From positions 372,001 through 436,000 of the forward strand of contig NZ_CP159805.1 in assembly GCF_048087625.1 (NCBI RefSeq): 64,000 bases of DNA, in the 5' to 3' direction. The position numbers and the translations under genes were made by a program. The notes under the pieces were generated by a model, which was given only the letters and a program-made list of their open reading frames with translations, was not told where the DNA came from and did not search any database. Below are positions 42,400-51,384 of the stretch, one piece after another. Position 1 is the stretch's first letter; each line of letters begins with the position of its first letter. Source of the DNA: Pseudothioglobus sp905182815. GTDB lineage: Bacteria; Pseudomonadota; Gammaproteobacteria; PS1; Pseudothioglobaceae.

Positions 42400-43481
42400 G
42401 GTAAATACTCTTTTAAGCTTCCTATCGTTTTATTTAATTCATCAATTGAGTTAGAAGTTAAAGTTATATGGCCTAACTTTCTTCCAGTTCGCTCTTCTTT
42501 ATTATATAAATGAAGGTGAGCATTTTTAGTTTTAAGTACTTTTTGGATTGGTCCGTGGACTCCAATTATATTGATCATAGCACTGAACTTTGAAGTAATA
42601 GTTGTTTGTCCTAAGGGAGATTCAGTAATAGCTCTTATATGATTTTCAAATTGAGAGGTTTGTGCGCCTTCAATGGTCCAATGGCCAGAATTATGAACTC
42701 TTGGGGCTATCTCATTAACTAGAAGGTCATCAGATTCAAAGAGTTCAATGGTTAAAACTCCAACATGTTTAATTTCTTTAAGAATAGAGCTCATATACAC
42801 TTCTGCTTTTTTTTGAAGAGACGCTGAGATATTTTGTGCAGGCGCTATAGTTAATCTTAGTATCCCCTCATGATGAGAATTTTCAACCAAAGGATAATAT
42901 TCAAGGCTACCATCTATACCTCTAACTGCAATCAACGATAGCTCTCGCTTAAAGTTTATAAAGCCCTCGAGAATTGAGTCAGCACCAGCCATCTTTTCCC
43001 ATGCTTCATGGATCTGGGTTTCAGATTTAATTAAAAACTGTCCTTTACCATCATAGCCATCTGATGCTGTTTTTAGTATAGAAGGGATTCCAATATTCTT
43101 AATTGCACTTTTTAAATCATCAAGACTATTTACCATTTGATAGGGCGCACAAGGTATTTTTAATGCATCTAGAAGTGCTTTTTCTCTGCCGCGATGTTGA
43201 GAAATATATAGAGAATTGTCACTAGGAAAAACTTTGGTATTTTTACTAATTTCATTAACAATAGTTACGTCAGTATTTTCGCTTTCATAGGTCACAATGT
43301 CCGAACTATCAGCAAAATTACTAACCATTTCTGGATTATCATTATGGATAAATGTTTTCCCAAGAAGTGAAGATGGGTCTTCTTCAGATAACGCTAAAAA
43401 TCTCATTTGGTGACCTAACGGATAAGCCGATAGCGCAAGCATTCTCCCCAATTGACCCGCGCCTAGAACTCCAATTTTCAT
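42396..43481 (-). CDS. purK: N5-carboxyaminoimidazole ribonucleotide synthase
   Basis: PurK (361 residues) carries out the ATP-dependent carboxylation of AIR in purine synthesis. It begins MKIGVLGAGQLGRMLALSAYPLG, has the ATP-grasp SILKTASDGYDGKGQFLI, EGFINFKRELSLIAVRG and the C-terminal NEIAPRVHNSGHWTIEGAQTSQFENHIRAI, all typical. It starts three bases after purE ends, so the two form an operon. Confidence 0.97.
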   Translation of the reverse strand: MKIGVLGAGQLGRMLALSAYPLGHQMRFLALSEEDPSSLLGKTFIHNDNPEMVSNFADSSDIVTYESENTDVTIVNEISKNTKVFPSDNSLYISQHRGREKALLDALKIPCAPYQMVNSLDDLKSAIKNIGIPSILKTASDGYDGKGQFLIKSETQIHEAWEKMAGADSILEGFINFKRELSLIAVRGIDGSLEYYPLVENSHHEGILRLTIAPAQNISASLQKKAEVYMSSILKEIKHVGVLTIELFESDDLLVNEIAPRVHNSGHWTIEGAQTSQFENHIRAITESPLGQTTITSKFSAMINIIGVHGPIQKVLKTKNAHLHLYNKEERTGRKLGHITLTSNSIDELNKTIGSLKEYLP

Positions 43482-43484
43482 AAG

Positions 43485-43973
43485 TTATTTGTCTGGATTA
43501 GGATTGTTGAGAACACTTCGAGTCTGCTCTAAACGAAATTTAGTAACTTTTTGTCTTACTTCTTCATTATGGTTGCCAACGATCTGGGCTGCCAAAATTC
43601 CAGCATTTTTTGCGCCTGCTTCGCCTATGGCAAGCGTGCCCACAGGAATTCCACCAGGCATTTGAACAATTGACAATAAAGAGTCGTGACCACTTAATGC
43701 CTTGGACTGAATTGGCACCCCTAAGACTGGAATAATTGTTTTTGAAGCAACCATCCCTGGTAAGTGGGCAGAGCCGCCAGCACCAGCAATAATTACTTCA
43801 AGTCCTCTTGCTTGAGCTGTTTCGGCGTATTCAAACATTAAATCAGGAGTGCGATGGGCTGAGACAACCTTGACTTCATATGGAACACCTAATTCTTCAA
43901 GCATCTCTGTGGCAATTTTCATTGTGGGCCAATCTGACTTTGATCCCATAATAACTCCAACTAGTGCGCTCAT
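43485..43973 (-). CDS. purE: N5-carboxyaminoimidazole ribonucleotide mutase
   Basis: PurE (162 residues) moves the carboxyl group of N5-CAIR to give CAIR. Characteristic segments are GVIMGSKSDWPTMKIATEMLEELGV, VSAHRTPDLM, and AGAGGSAHLPGMVASKTIIPVLGVPI. It is a class I PurE as it pairs with PurK. It is the first gene of the purEK operon. Confidence 0.97.
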   Translation of the reverse strand: MSALVGVIMGSKSDWPTMKIATEMLEELGVPYEVKVVSAHRTPDLMFEYAETAQARGLEVIIAGAGGSAHLPGMVASKTIIPVLGVPIQSKALSGHDSLLSIVQMPGGIPVGTLAIGEAGAKNAGILAAQIVGNHNEEVRQKVTKFRLEQTRSVLNNPNPDK

Positions 43974-44058
43974 TTTGATTTTGGTGAGGAAATTGCTTGA
44001 ATTATACCAAAAACAAGATAGTTATTAGAATTGAAACTAATCTTGAAAGAGCTGGTGA

Positions 44059-44757
44059 TTAAAGTTTAAAGTCTTTATCAACAAAAGGAAGATGACCAGA
44101 GTGAATAATAGAGGTTTGTGAGCCAACTGCCTCATACCATTCTTTAATTTTTACTGGGACTAGAGTATCAAGTGTCCCAAGGATAGTAGTTTTAGGTACT
44201 GCAATATCTTTATAAATATCTCGCAAGTCAGAATTAATAATTATTTCTAATCCAGTATTTAGTGCACTATGTGAGGCTGGATATTTTTGAATTGATTTGT
44301 AAAGCTCTTGAAGTTGAGACTTGTCTTTGCTTTGAAGGCTTACGAAACGTTTGAGTGATTTTGTACTATCATTTTTTAAATTAATTGCAAATTGATCAAA
44401 TACCTCACTACTTATTCCATAATTCCAGTTTTCATTATTTATAAGACAGGGTGTTGCGGCAACTAGAATTAACTTGCTAATCTCAATTTGACTTGCAATA
44501 TAGGTTGAAAGTAAGCCACCTAAAGACCAGCCAAGTAAGATAGATCGCTCTGGGATTATCTTAATTAGTTCATTGCACCAGCTTTCAATATTTCCATCTA
44601 TATCTCTACTTCTTCCGTGGCCAGGAAGATCAATAACTGTTATTCGATAGTTTGCCTTATATTTATCTATCAAGCTTTGGAATATATCGCTATTAAAGGC
44701 CCATCCATGTAATAAGACTAGACTTGGGCCATCGCCTATAGTTTTATGCCATAACAT
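44059..44757 (-). CDS. bioH: Pimeloyl-ACP methyl ester esterase
   Basis: BioH releases pimeloyl-ACP from its methyl ester for biotin synthesis. The 232-residue alpha/beta hydrolase has the oxyanion LLHGWAFNS, the nucleophile GWSLGGLL, the acid in LDTLVPV and the histidine in HSGHLPFVDKD. It overlaps bioF by 14 bases, which supports the assignment over a general esterase. It is the last gene of the thiG-bioF-bioH cluster. Confidence 0.9.
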   Translation of the reverse strand: MLWHKTIGDGPSLVLLHGWAFNSDIFQSLIDKYKANYRITVIDLPGHGRSRDIDGNIESWCNELIKIIPERSILLGWSLGGLLSTYIASQIEISKLILVAATPCLINNENWNYGISSEVFDQFAINLKNDSTKSLKRFVSLQSKDKSQLQELYKSIQKYPASHSALNTGLEIIINSDLRDIYKDIAVPKTTILGTLDTLVPVKIKEWYEAVGSQTSIIHSGHLPFVDKDFKL

Positions 44758-45853
44758 CTTTTACCTTTTTTAAAAGTGTTTCAATTTGCTTTTCACTATG
44801 ACCCGCTGATAATGTAAATCGAAGTCGGGCGGTGTTAGGAGGAACTGTAGGAGGCCGTATAGCACTTACAAAAAAACCTTCATCAAATAGCTTGTTACTA
44901 AGCTTAAGAGCTTCATTACTTGAGCCTACAACAAGCGGATGAATTGCACTATCAGAGTCTTCAAATTGAAGATCTAACTGACTATAAATATTCTTAAAGT
45001 GACTAATATTAGCTAATAACTTATTTTTTTGTTCACCCTTTTTAATTAACTCTAAGCTCATAAGGCCTGCATGACAAAAACTAGGGGGGATGGCAGTAGT
45101 GTAGGTATATGGCCTTGATTTTTGTATTAAAAATTCTATAAAGTCATCGTCTCCAGCTACAAAGGCCCCCATAACCCCAGCAGACTTTCCTAGCGTAGCC
45201 ATGTAAATCGAATGCTTAGGGATTGTTGGGTTAAAAACGCCAAATCCATGAGCATCATCTTGCATTAATATTGCATCAGTTTGATTTAGAGTTTTATCAA
45301 TTTCTGAAATATCTGCTTTGTCCCCATCCATACTAAAAATATGATCAGTTACAACCAGACCAGAGCCAGTTTGTTTTTTTAATTTCTTTTGAAGTGAGAC
45401 AAGATTTTTATGGAGATACCTTTGAATTGGAAGGCCAATTAGTCTGGCGCCATCGATTAATGATGCATGATTTAATTTATCTTGAAGTGACCATTTGATT
45501 TCATCCCTAAGAGCGGAAAATATTCCTAGATTTGCACTATAGCCTGATGAAAAAAGCAGTGCTCTTTGCTGGCCAGTATGTTCAGCTAATGCTTCTTCAA
45601 ATATATGATGTGATTTTGAGTGGCCACTTACTAGATGAGACGCTCCTGATCCAACTCCATATAGCTTTACCCCTTCAATTAGCGTCTCTTTAATTTTAGG
45701 ATGATTAGCAAGAGATAGGTAATCATTTGAGCAAAAATTCACAATTTTCTTGCCATCAATTTCCATAATAGCGCCTTGGGCACCATTAGCAATTCTTCTT
45801 AAACGTAGTAAGTGATTCTGCTCAATATCACTTATTTTTTTTGAGAAGTTCAT
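44744..45853 (-). CDS. bioF: 8-amino-7-oxononanoate synthase
   Basis: BioF condenses pimeloyl-ACP with alanine. The 369-residue alpha-oxoamine synthase has NFCSNDYLSLANHPK, GSGASHLVSGHSKSHHIFEEALAEHTG, DDAHGFGVF and the PLP lysine in ATLGKSAGVMGAFV. It lies 18 bases after thiG on the same strand and overlaps bioH. bioA, bioB and bioD are not in the window. Confidence 0.96.
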   Translation of the reverse strand: MNFSKKISDIEQNHLLRLRRIANGAQGAIMEIDGKKIVNFCSNDYLSLANHPKIKETLIEGVKLYGVGSGASHLVSGHSKSHHIFEEALAEHTGQQRALLFSSGYSANLGIFSALRDEIKWSLQDKLNHASLIDGARLIGLPIQRYLHKNLVSLQKKLKKQTGSGLVVTDHIFSMDGDKADISEIDKTLNQTDAILMQDDAHGFGVFNPTIPKHSIYMATLGKSAGVMGAFVAGDDDFIEFLIQKSRPYTYTTAIPPSFCHAGLMSLELIKKGEQKNKLLANISHFKNIYSQLDLQFEDSDSAIHPLVVGSSNEALKLSNKLFDEGFFVSAIRPPTVPPNTARLRFTLSAGHSEKQIETLLKKVKDVMA

Positions 45854-45871
45854 TGCACTAACATCTTAAGG

Positions 45872-46654
45872 CTATATTAAATTTTCCATAGGTGAGGAAG
45901 CGCTTGCATAACTTTTCTTAATCATTCTGCCCGCAAGATAGGATTCACGCCCAGCTATAATAGCATGCTTCATTGCACTTGCCATTAGTATAGGGTTTTC
46001 TGCATTTGCAATTGCAGAATTCATAAGTACGCCGTCACACCCGAGTTCCATTGCTTCTGCGGCATCACTTGCGCAGCCAATCCCAGCATCAACTAGGACA
46101 GGAACGTTGGCCTGATCTTTAATTATCTTAATATTAAAAGGATTAGCTATTCCCTGGCCTGATCCAATAAGAGAGGCTAATGGCATAATTGCACAGCAAC
46201 CAATCTCTTCAAGTTCTTTAGCTACTATAGGATCATCCGAAGTATAAACCATGACATCAAAACCTTCTTTTATTAGTATTTTAGATGCTTCAAGAGTTTC
46301 TACAATATTAGGATAAAGTGTTTTTTCATCACCCAGAACCTCTAATTTAACGAGGTTATGTCCGTCTAATAATTCTCTTGCTAGAAGTAGAGTTCTAACT
46401 GCATCTTTTGAGTTGTAACAGCCTGCAGTATTTGGGAGGATTGTATATTTTTTAGGAGAAACAGCATCAAGAAGGCTTTCTTCGTTTGGATTTTGGCCAA
46501 TATTAACACGACGAATTGCCACAGTAATAATCTCTGAGCCAGAGGCTTCAGTGGCTAACTTAGTTTCTTCTAGATCTTTGTATTTTCCAGAGCCAACGAG
46601 GAGTCTAGAGTTAAAAGTTCTGCCTGCTATAGTAAATGGAGTGTCTTTTTTCAT
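45872..46654 (-). CDS. thiG: Thiazole synthase ThiG
   Basis: ThiG builds the thiamine thiazole phosphate from deoxyxylulose phosphate, dehydroglycine and the ThiS thiocarboxylate. The ATG at 46654 gives 260 residues starting MKKDTPFTIAGRTFNSRLLVGSGKYKDLEETKLATEASGSEIITVAIRR; upstream TTG or ATG codons add only a few residues. The catalytic region VKLEVLGDEKTLYPN and the phosphate site PVLVDAGIGCASDAAEAMELGCDGVLMNSAIA match ThiG. ThiS lies elsewhere at 16076-16276. Confidence 0.96.
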   Translation of the reverse strand: MKKDTPFTIAGRTFNSRLLVGSGKYKDLEETKLATEASGSEIITVAIRRVNIGQNPNEESLLDAVSPKKYTILPNTAGCYNSKDAVRTLLLARELLDGHNLVKLEVLGDEKTLYPNIVETLEASKILIKEGFDVMVYTSDDPIVAKELEEIGCCAIMPLASLIGSGQGIANPFNIKIIKDQANVPVLVDAGIGCASDAAEAMELGCDGVLMNSAIANAENPILMASAMKHAIIAGRESYLAGRMIKKSYASASSPMENLI

Positions 46655-46731
46655 AGCGTTATAAGATACCATGTGATGCAACAAAAATTATTCTATCGCA
46701 TAGTATTCTTTTGAAGTTTCAAATGATTTAT

Positions 46732-47673
46732 TTATATGATTAAACCAGCTTTGTGTTGGATCTCATTTATAGCCTTCGTAACAATCTGAGAAATTAAAAA
46801 ATCAGACTTAGATTTTGATTCTGCAAGCGATACAAAGTCATCAATCATAAGTTTGTACTGATTACATGGTGGAAAGCTAACTTTAGTACCTTCCTGCAAA
46901 CCTCCATTTGCCCAATAAGCGTGAGTAACTTCAGGTGGGTTAACAGGGACGCTTAGTTTTGCCCAGCCACTTGACCCTAAAACCGTCAATGCTTGACAAA
47001 GTGCTGCATTACCTGAAACAGTGAAGCTTAATGTTTGGCCATTTGGCCATTGAAGTGTTGCATCAACTTGCTTCTCAATATCATAGTGATCACTCATTAT
47101 TGCAGTTGCTGAAAGAACCTTGGGGATACCTGTAAATAGCATACATCCTGATAATATTGCATAACAACCAATGTCGTATAATGGACCGCCACCATCTACT
47201 TTGCGATTTCGAATATTGCCTTTAGGCTGGTCAGGATAGCTAAAAATAAAGTGAGATGACTGATGATCTCCAATGTCAAGCTCTTTGAGCCATGCCCATT
47301 GTGGGTGACTTCTTACCATGTAGGCTTCATAAAAAAAAGATTCACTGCTTGCAGCTGCTGATTCTAATTCCTTTAATTCGTTCATATTAAGGGCAACTGG
47401 CTTTTCACAAAGAACATGCTTGCCTAATTTAAGTGCTTGAATAGAGTAGGACACATGCAGATGATTTGGGAGCGGGTTATAAATTGCATCTATTGATGGT
47501 TCTGATAGAAGAGCATCATAGTCAGTCTCAATAGCATCTTTATAGATACTTGGTAATGGTACTTGACCAGGATTTCTTCTTCCAACATGGGTAACCTCAT
47601 GTCCTGCAGCTAAGATTGCTGGAACAACATATTCGCGAGCAATTTTTGCTTCACCTAAAATTCCAAATTTCAT
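46732..47673 (-). CDS. Gfo/Idh/MocA-family oxidoreductase
   Basis: The 313-residue protein has an N-terminal Rossmann domain starting MKFGILGEAKIAREYVVPAILAAGHEV, and then IDAIYNPLPNHLHVSYSIQALKLGKHVLCEKPVALNMNEL. This is the family signature with the catalytic Glu-Lys-Pro. The C-terminal half is the alpha/beta substrate domain, with GGGPLYDIGCYAI. Members oxidise or reduce sugars and cyclitols, or dihydrodiols; the substrate cannot be inferred here. It lies 77 bases from the thiG start and is separated from upp by a divergent gap. Confidence 0.9.
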   Translation of the reverse strand: MKFGILGEAKIAREYVVPAILAAGHEVTHVGRRNPGQVPLPSIYKDAIETDYDALLSEPSIDAIYNPLPNHLHVSYSIQALKLGKHVLCEKPVALNMNELKELESAAASSESFFYEAYMVRSHPQWAWLKELDIGDHQSSHFIFSYPDQPKGNIRNRKVDGGGPLYDIGCYAILSGCMLFTGIPKVLSATAIMSDHYDIEKQVDATLQWPNGQTLSFTVSGNAALCQALTVLGSSGWAKLSVPVNPPEVTHAYWANGGLQEGTKVSFPPCNQYKLMIDDFVSLAESKSKSDFLISQIVTKAINEIQHKAGLII

Positions 47674-47803
47674 TTAAACCTTTTATTTTTTTTATGATGA
47701 GACAATAATACTTGTTCTTTTTATATGATTTTTAGAAAAATATTACAAATTGTATTAACATGTAAAATTAGTTTCTTAATAAGTTTTTTTTGAAGGAATA
47801 CTA

Positions 47804-48433
47804 ATGCCCTTAAATGCAATTAAACATCCTCTTTTAGCCCATAAAATTGCCTTACTTAGGCAACATGGAATTAGCACAAAACAATTTCGTGAACTAGCTA
47901 ACGAAGTTGCGAGTCTATTGACGTATGAAGCTACTCGGAATTTACCACTCGAAGACCGTGAAATTAATGGCTGGCAAGGAGAGCCAATCAACACTCAAAT
48001 GTTATCTGGAAAAAAATTGTCAATTGTTCCTATTTTGCGAGCTGGCTTGGGAATGCTTGATGGTGTGTTGACTTTGGTGCCAAATGCTAAAGTTAGTGTC
48101 GTTGGTCTTTACAGAGATGAGAAAACTTTAAATCCAGTTGCATACTTTGATAAAGTTATTACAGATATTGATCAAAGAACTGCCTTAATTATTGATCCTA
48201 TGCTTGCAACTGGAGGAACCCTCCTTGCTACAATTGACCTTCTTAAACAGAAGGGCTGTAAAAAAATTATTGGTTTATTTCTAGTTGCCTCTCCTGAAGG
48301 GTTAGAAAGGGTAACTAAACTTCATCCTGATGTAGATCTTTTTATAGCTGCAATAGATGACTCTTTGAATGAGCAGGGCTATATTCTTCCAGGACTAGGC
48401 GATGCTGGTGACAAGATTTTTGGAACTAAGTAA
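47804..48433 (+). CDS. upp: Uracil phosphoribosyltransferase
   Basis: Upp salvages uracil to UMP. The 209-residue protein has HPLLAHKIALLRQHGISTKQFRELANEVASLLTYEATR, the ILRAGLGMLDGVL segment, the PRPP loop LIIDPMLATGGTLLATIDLLK, and the C-terminal GYILPGLGDAGDKIFGTK. A GAAGGAA lies just before the ATG. The next gene begins six bases after its stop. Confidence 0.97.
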   Translation: MPLNAIKHPLLAHKIALLRQHGISTKQFRELANEVASLLTYEATRNLPLEDREINGWQGEPINTQMLSGKKLSIVPILRAGLGMLDGVLTLVPNAKVSVVGLYRDEKTLNPVAYFDKVITDIDQRTALIIDPMLATGGTLLATIDLLKQKGCKKIIGLFLVASPEGLERVTKLHPDVDLFIAAIDDSLNEQGYILPGLGDAGDKIFGTK

Positions 48434-48439
48434 ATAATC

Positions 48440-49348
48440 TTGGAAGAAGATATTTTTCCAAAAGGAGCAGCCTGGATGAATGGTGAATTCATTCAACTAT
48501 CTGAAGCTCATATTCCGATTTTAGATTGGGGATTTTTAAGGTCTGATGCAACTTATGATGTTGTTCATGTTTGGAAAGGGCGTTTTTTTCGCTTAGATAA
48601 GCATATTGACAGATTTTTTGAATCAACAGAAAAATTAAGAATGCCTTGTATAGTTAGCCGTGATGAACTTAAAAAAATACTTGCTGGTTGTGTCCATCGA
48701 TCTGGACTGGATGATGTCTATGTAGAAATGATTCAAACTAGAGGAATGTCCCCTAAATTTGACAGAGATCCACGTAAATCTAAGCCTCGGTTTATTGCTT
48801 TTGCTGTTCCATTTGGTTGGATTCTTAAGCCCGAAGATTTTGAGAAAGGATTGGACGTTTTAGTAAGTGCTAGAAGGAGAATACCAACTAATTCTATTGA
48901 TTCAAGAATTAAAAATTATCACTGGCTTGATTTGGTAAGTGGAATGTATGAAGCTTATGACTTAGATCATGACACGGTAATCCTTGTGGATGAAGAAAAT
49001 AATATTTCAGAAGGGCCAGGTTTTAATATTTTTTGTGTAGATAAGGATGGGCTTCATTCCCCTAGTCAGGGAGTTTTAGAAGGCATAACTAGGCATACAG
49101 TTCTTGATTTAGCAAAAGAATTAGGCGTTCCTTTTCAGTTAAGCTCAATATCACTTGAAAAGCTTCAAGATTCAAATGAAGTTTTTGCAACTTCAACAGC
49201 GGGTGGAATAATGCCAATTACAAGAATAAATGATAAATTAGTTGGCAAAGGTGTCCCTGGAAAAATTACCAGAATACTTCATCAGAGTTATTGGGACAAA
49301 CACACTCACCCTGACTGGAGTCAGTCAGTTAGTGATTTTTTAGAGTAG
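48440..49348 (+). CDS. Class IV PLP aminotransferase
   Basis: The 302-residue protein is a fold-type IV aminotransferase (branched-chain or D-amino acid transaminase, or aminodeoxychorismate-lyase type). It has AWMNGEFIQLSEAHIPILDWGFLRSDATYDVVHVWKGRFFRLDKHIDRF, the PLP lysine in DSRIKNYHWLDLV, and EENNISEGPGFNIF followed by GVLEGITRHTVLDLAKELGV. The TTG at 48440 is kept as the start, because the family commonly has the EEDIFPKGAAW-like N-terminal stretch; an ATG at 48476 would remove it. The substrate is unknown. It is the second gene after upp. Confidence 0.88.
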   Translation: MEEDIFPKGAAWMNGEFIQLSEAHIPILDWGFLRSDATYDVVHVWKGRFFRLDKHIDRFFESTEKLRMPCIVSRDELKKILAGCVHRSGLDDVYVEMIQTRGMSPKFDRDPRKSKPRFIAFAVPFGWILKPEDFEKGLDVLVSARRRIPTNSIDSRIKNYHWLDLVSGMYEAYDLDHDTVILVDEENNISEGPGFNIFCVDKDGLHSPSQGVLEGITRHTVLDLAKELGVPFQLSSISLEKLQDSNEVFATSTAGGIMPITRINDKLVGKGVPGKITRILHQSYWDKHTHPDWSQSVSDFLE

Positions 49349-49371
49349 GGGCTTTAACAGAGCTTTGATGA

Positions 49372-50796
49372 TTAATCATCCACTTTTTTTAAAGTTTTAA
49401 ACGCTTCAAGCGCATTCTGGCGAGATAATTTTAAATCTATAATAGGATTTGGATAGTCTTTTCCAATAACAACTCCAGCCCTATCTAATTCTTCTTGGGG
49501 CGCTTCCCAAGGATTAAATAAGTATTTGTTTGGCAGCTCACTTATTTCAGGGATGTATTTACGAATATATTCCCCATCCGAGTCGAACTTTTGCCCCTGC
49601 GTGACTGGGTTAAAAATTCTAAAGTAGGGCGCTGCATCTGCGCCGCAACCTGCAATCCATTGCCAGCTTGCACTATTGCTAGCTAAATCTGCATCTACTA
49701 AACAGTCCCAAAACCATCTTTCACCATGATGCCAGTGAAGTAGAAGATTTTTAACTAAAAATGAACCTACAACCATTCTTACACGGTTATGCATTGCGCC
49801 AGTTAGCCATAACTCCCTCATGCCTGCATCAACCATAGGTATTCCAGTTTGACCTTTTTGCCAAGCAATTAATTTTTTCTCATCTTTATCCCATGGGAAT
49901 AGATCAAACTTGGGTTGCAAATTCTTTTTAGGAAGTTCAGGATTAAAGTAGAGCTGCGTGTATGAAAATTCGCGCCAACCGAGCTCGCTACAGAAGTGGT
50001 CAATATTGTTGTCATCGCCTTTTTTCTGTGCAGCATGCCAAGCTTGATTGGGAGAAATCTCACCAAAATGAAGATGTGGAGATAGCCTAGAGACAAAAGG
50101 TTTTGATGGAATATTTCGGCCTTCTTTATAATTTTCCACTCCATTATTTAGGAATTCGGTTAATCGATTATTTGCTCCAAGCTCACCAATATTCCAAAAT
50201 GATTTCATTTTAATATCCCATTTAGTGGATGGTAATAAAGATAAAGCATTGATATCTTTTAAACTATTGTTATCATTAAAAAGATCTAGATTTATTGGAG
50301 TAGAAATTGGCTTACGTGGCTCGTCAGATAAAAGACACCCTTTTCGAAAGTAGGGCGTAAAAACTTTATATGGAGTCCCGTCTCCTTTTTTTATTGTCCA
50401 GGGCTCCCAGAGTAATGAACCATTTAAAGTATTAACTTTAATTCCTTTAGACTCAAGTTCTTTTTTGATATGAGTATCACGATTGATGCGCCATGGCTCA
50501 TAACAACGATTCCAAAATATCTCTTTAATATCTAATCGATCAATAATATCCAATATTACTGTAATGGGATCTCCCGAGTAAATTGATAAATTTTGATCTA
50601 GGCTTTTGTTAAGAGAATTTAGAGAGTGATGCAGCCAAAATCGACTTGCTTCTCCCATCGCAAGTTCTTTTGAATTTATATCGTCCAGAATGTAGATAGG
50701 AAGTATTGAACTATTTTTTGCTGCCTCAAATAGTGCAGGGTTGTCAGATAACCTTAGATCTTGGCGAAACCAATGGATAACTTTAGGTGTATTCAT
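49372..50796 (-). CDS. phrB: Deoxyribodipyrimidine photolyase
   Basis: The 474-residue protein is a class I CPD photolyase. The N-terminal Rossmann antenna domain starts PKVIHWFRQDLRLSDNPALFEAAK. The C-terminal FAD domain has KPFVSRLSPHLHFGEISPNQAW, WREFSYTQLYFNP and the WLTGAMHNRVRMVVGSFLVKNLLLHWHHGERWFWDCLVDADLASNSASWQW block with the FAD and DNA contacts. It uses blue light to split pyrimidine dimers, which fits a surface-water organism. It begins 16 bases after tRNA-Ser on the same strand. Confidence 0.95.
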   Translation of the reverse strand: MNTPKVIHWFRQDLRLSDNPALFEAAKNSSILPIYILDDINSKELAMGEASRFWLHHSLNSLNKSLDQNLSIYSGDPITVILDIIDRLDIKEIFWNRCYEPWRINRDTHIKKELESKGIKVNTLNGSLLWEPWTIKKGDGTPYKVFTPYFRKGCLLSDEPRKPISTPINLDLFNDNNSLKDINALSLLPSTKWDIKMKSFWNIGELGANNRLTEFLNNGVENYKEGRNIPSKPFVSRLSPHLHFGEISPNQAWHAAQKKGDDNNIDHFCSELGWREFSYTQLYFNPELPKKNLQPKFDLFPWDKDEKKLIAWQKGQTGIPMVDAGMRELWLTGAMHNRVRMVVGSFLVKNLLLHWHHGERWFWDCLVDADLASNSASWQWIAGCGADAAPYFRIFNPVTQGQKFDSDGEYIRKYIPEISELPNKYLFNPWEAPQEELDRAGVVIGKDYPNPIIDLKLSRQNALEAFKTLKKVDD

Positions 50797-50812
50797 AGAG
50801 CATTCAATATTA

Positions 50813-50904
50813 TGGCGGAGAGAGAGGGATTCGAACCCTCGATAGGAGTTAAAGCCTATACTCCCTTAGCAGGGGAGCGCCTTCAGCCACTCGGCCATCT
50901 CTCC
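50813..50904 (-). tRNA. tRNA-Ser (GCT)
   Basis: The minus strand gives a complete 92-base class II tRNA. The acceptor GGAGAGA pairs with its 3' partner, and the anticodon stem CTCCC/GGGAG has loop CTGCTAA with anticodon GCT. A long variable arm, GTTCGAATC in the T arm and an encoded CCA end follow. The photolyase gene starts 16 bases beyond its 3' end on the same strand. Confidence 0.97.
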
Positions 50905-50970
50905 GAAGATGGAATATTATACTGGAATTATTTTCAATGAGTATTTTAGTAATAAGGGTTTTATTAAATA

Positions 50971-51384
50971 TTATTCAGTGACTTCAAAGTCATGGGTAAT
51001 GTTTGCCGTTTTACCAAGCATGATAGATGCAGAGCAGTATTTTTCAGCTGAGAGTGAAATTGCTTTATCAACTTTTTTAGAGTCTAAGTCTTTTCCTTTA
51101 ACAATAAAGTGAATATGTATATCGGTAAACACCTTTGGGTGTTCATTGGCTCTTTCAGCACTTATCTTTGTTTCACAATGTGATAGGTCTTGACGCATTT
51201 TTTGAAGCGTTGTAACGACATCAATCATAGTGCAGCCCGCCACTCCAAGCAGAAGCATTTCCATCGGTCTAACACCAAGATTTTCACCGCCAATCTCTAT
51301 CGGACCATCCATCGTAATAGAGTGACCACTATGAGACTTACCAACCATTAACATGCCATCAACCCAATTTACAGAAAGATTCAT
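50971..51384 (-). CDS. OsmC/Ohr-family protein, YhfA-like
   Basis: The 137-residue protein has the OsmC layout with both redox cysteines: LLGVAGCTMIDVVTTLQKMRQ in the central helix and SAEKYCSASIMLGK in the C-terminal one. It probably detoxifies organic hydroperoxides or handles thiol chemistry, but YhfA-type members are not well characterised. It overlaps trpC by four bases and is co-transcribed with it. Confidence 0.88.
   Translation of the reverse strand: MNLSVNWVDGMLMVGKSHSGHSITMDGPIEIGGENLGVRPMEMLLLGVAGCTMIDVVTTLQKMRQDLSHCETKISAERANEHPKVFTDIHIHFIVKGKDLDSKKVDKAISLSAEKYCSASIMLGKTANITHDFEVTE

Noticed and set aside
49368..49379. Twelve-base palindrome ATGATTAATCAT at the end of phrB
   Set aside because: It overlaps the stop codon region, is AT-rich and has no adjacent T-run or promoter elements, so it is probably chance.
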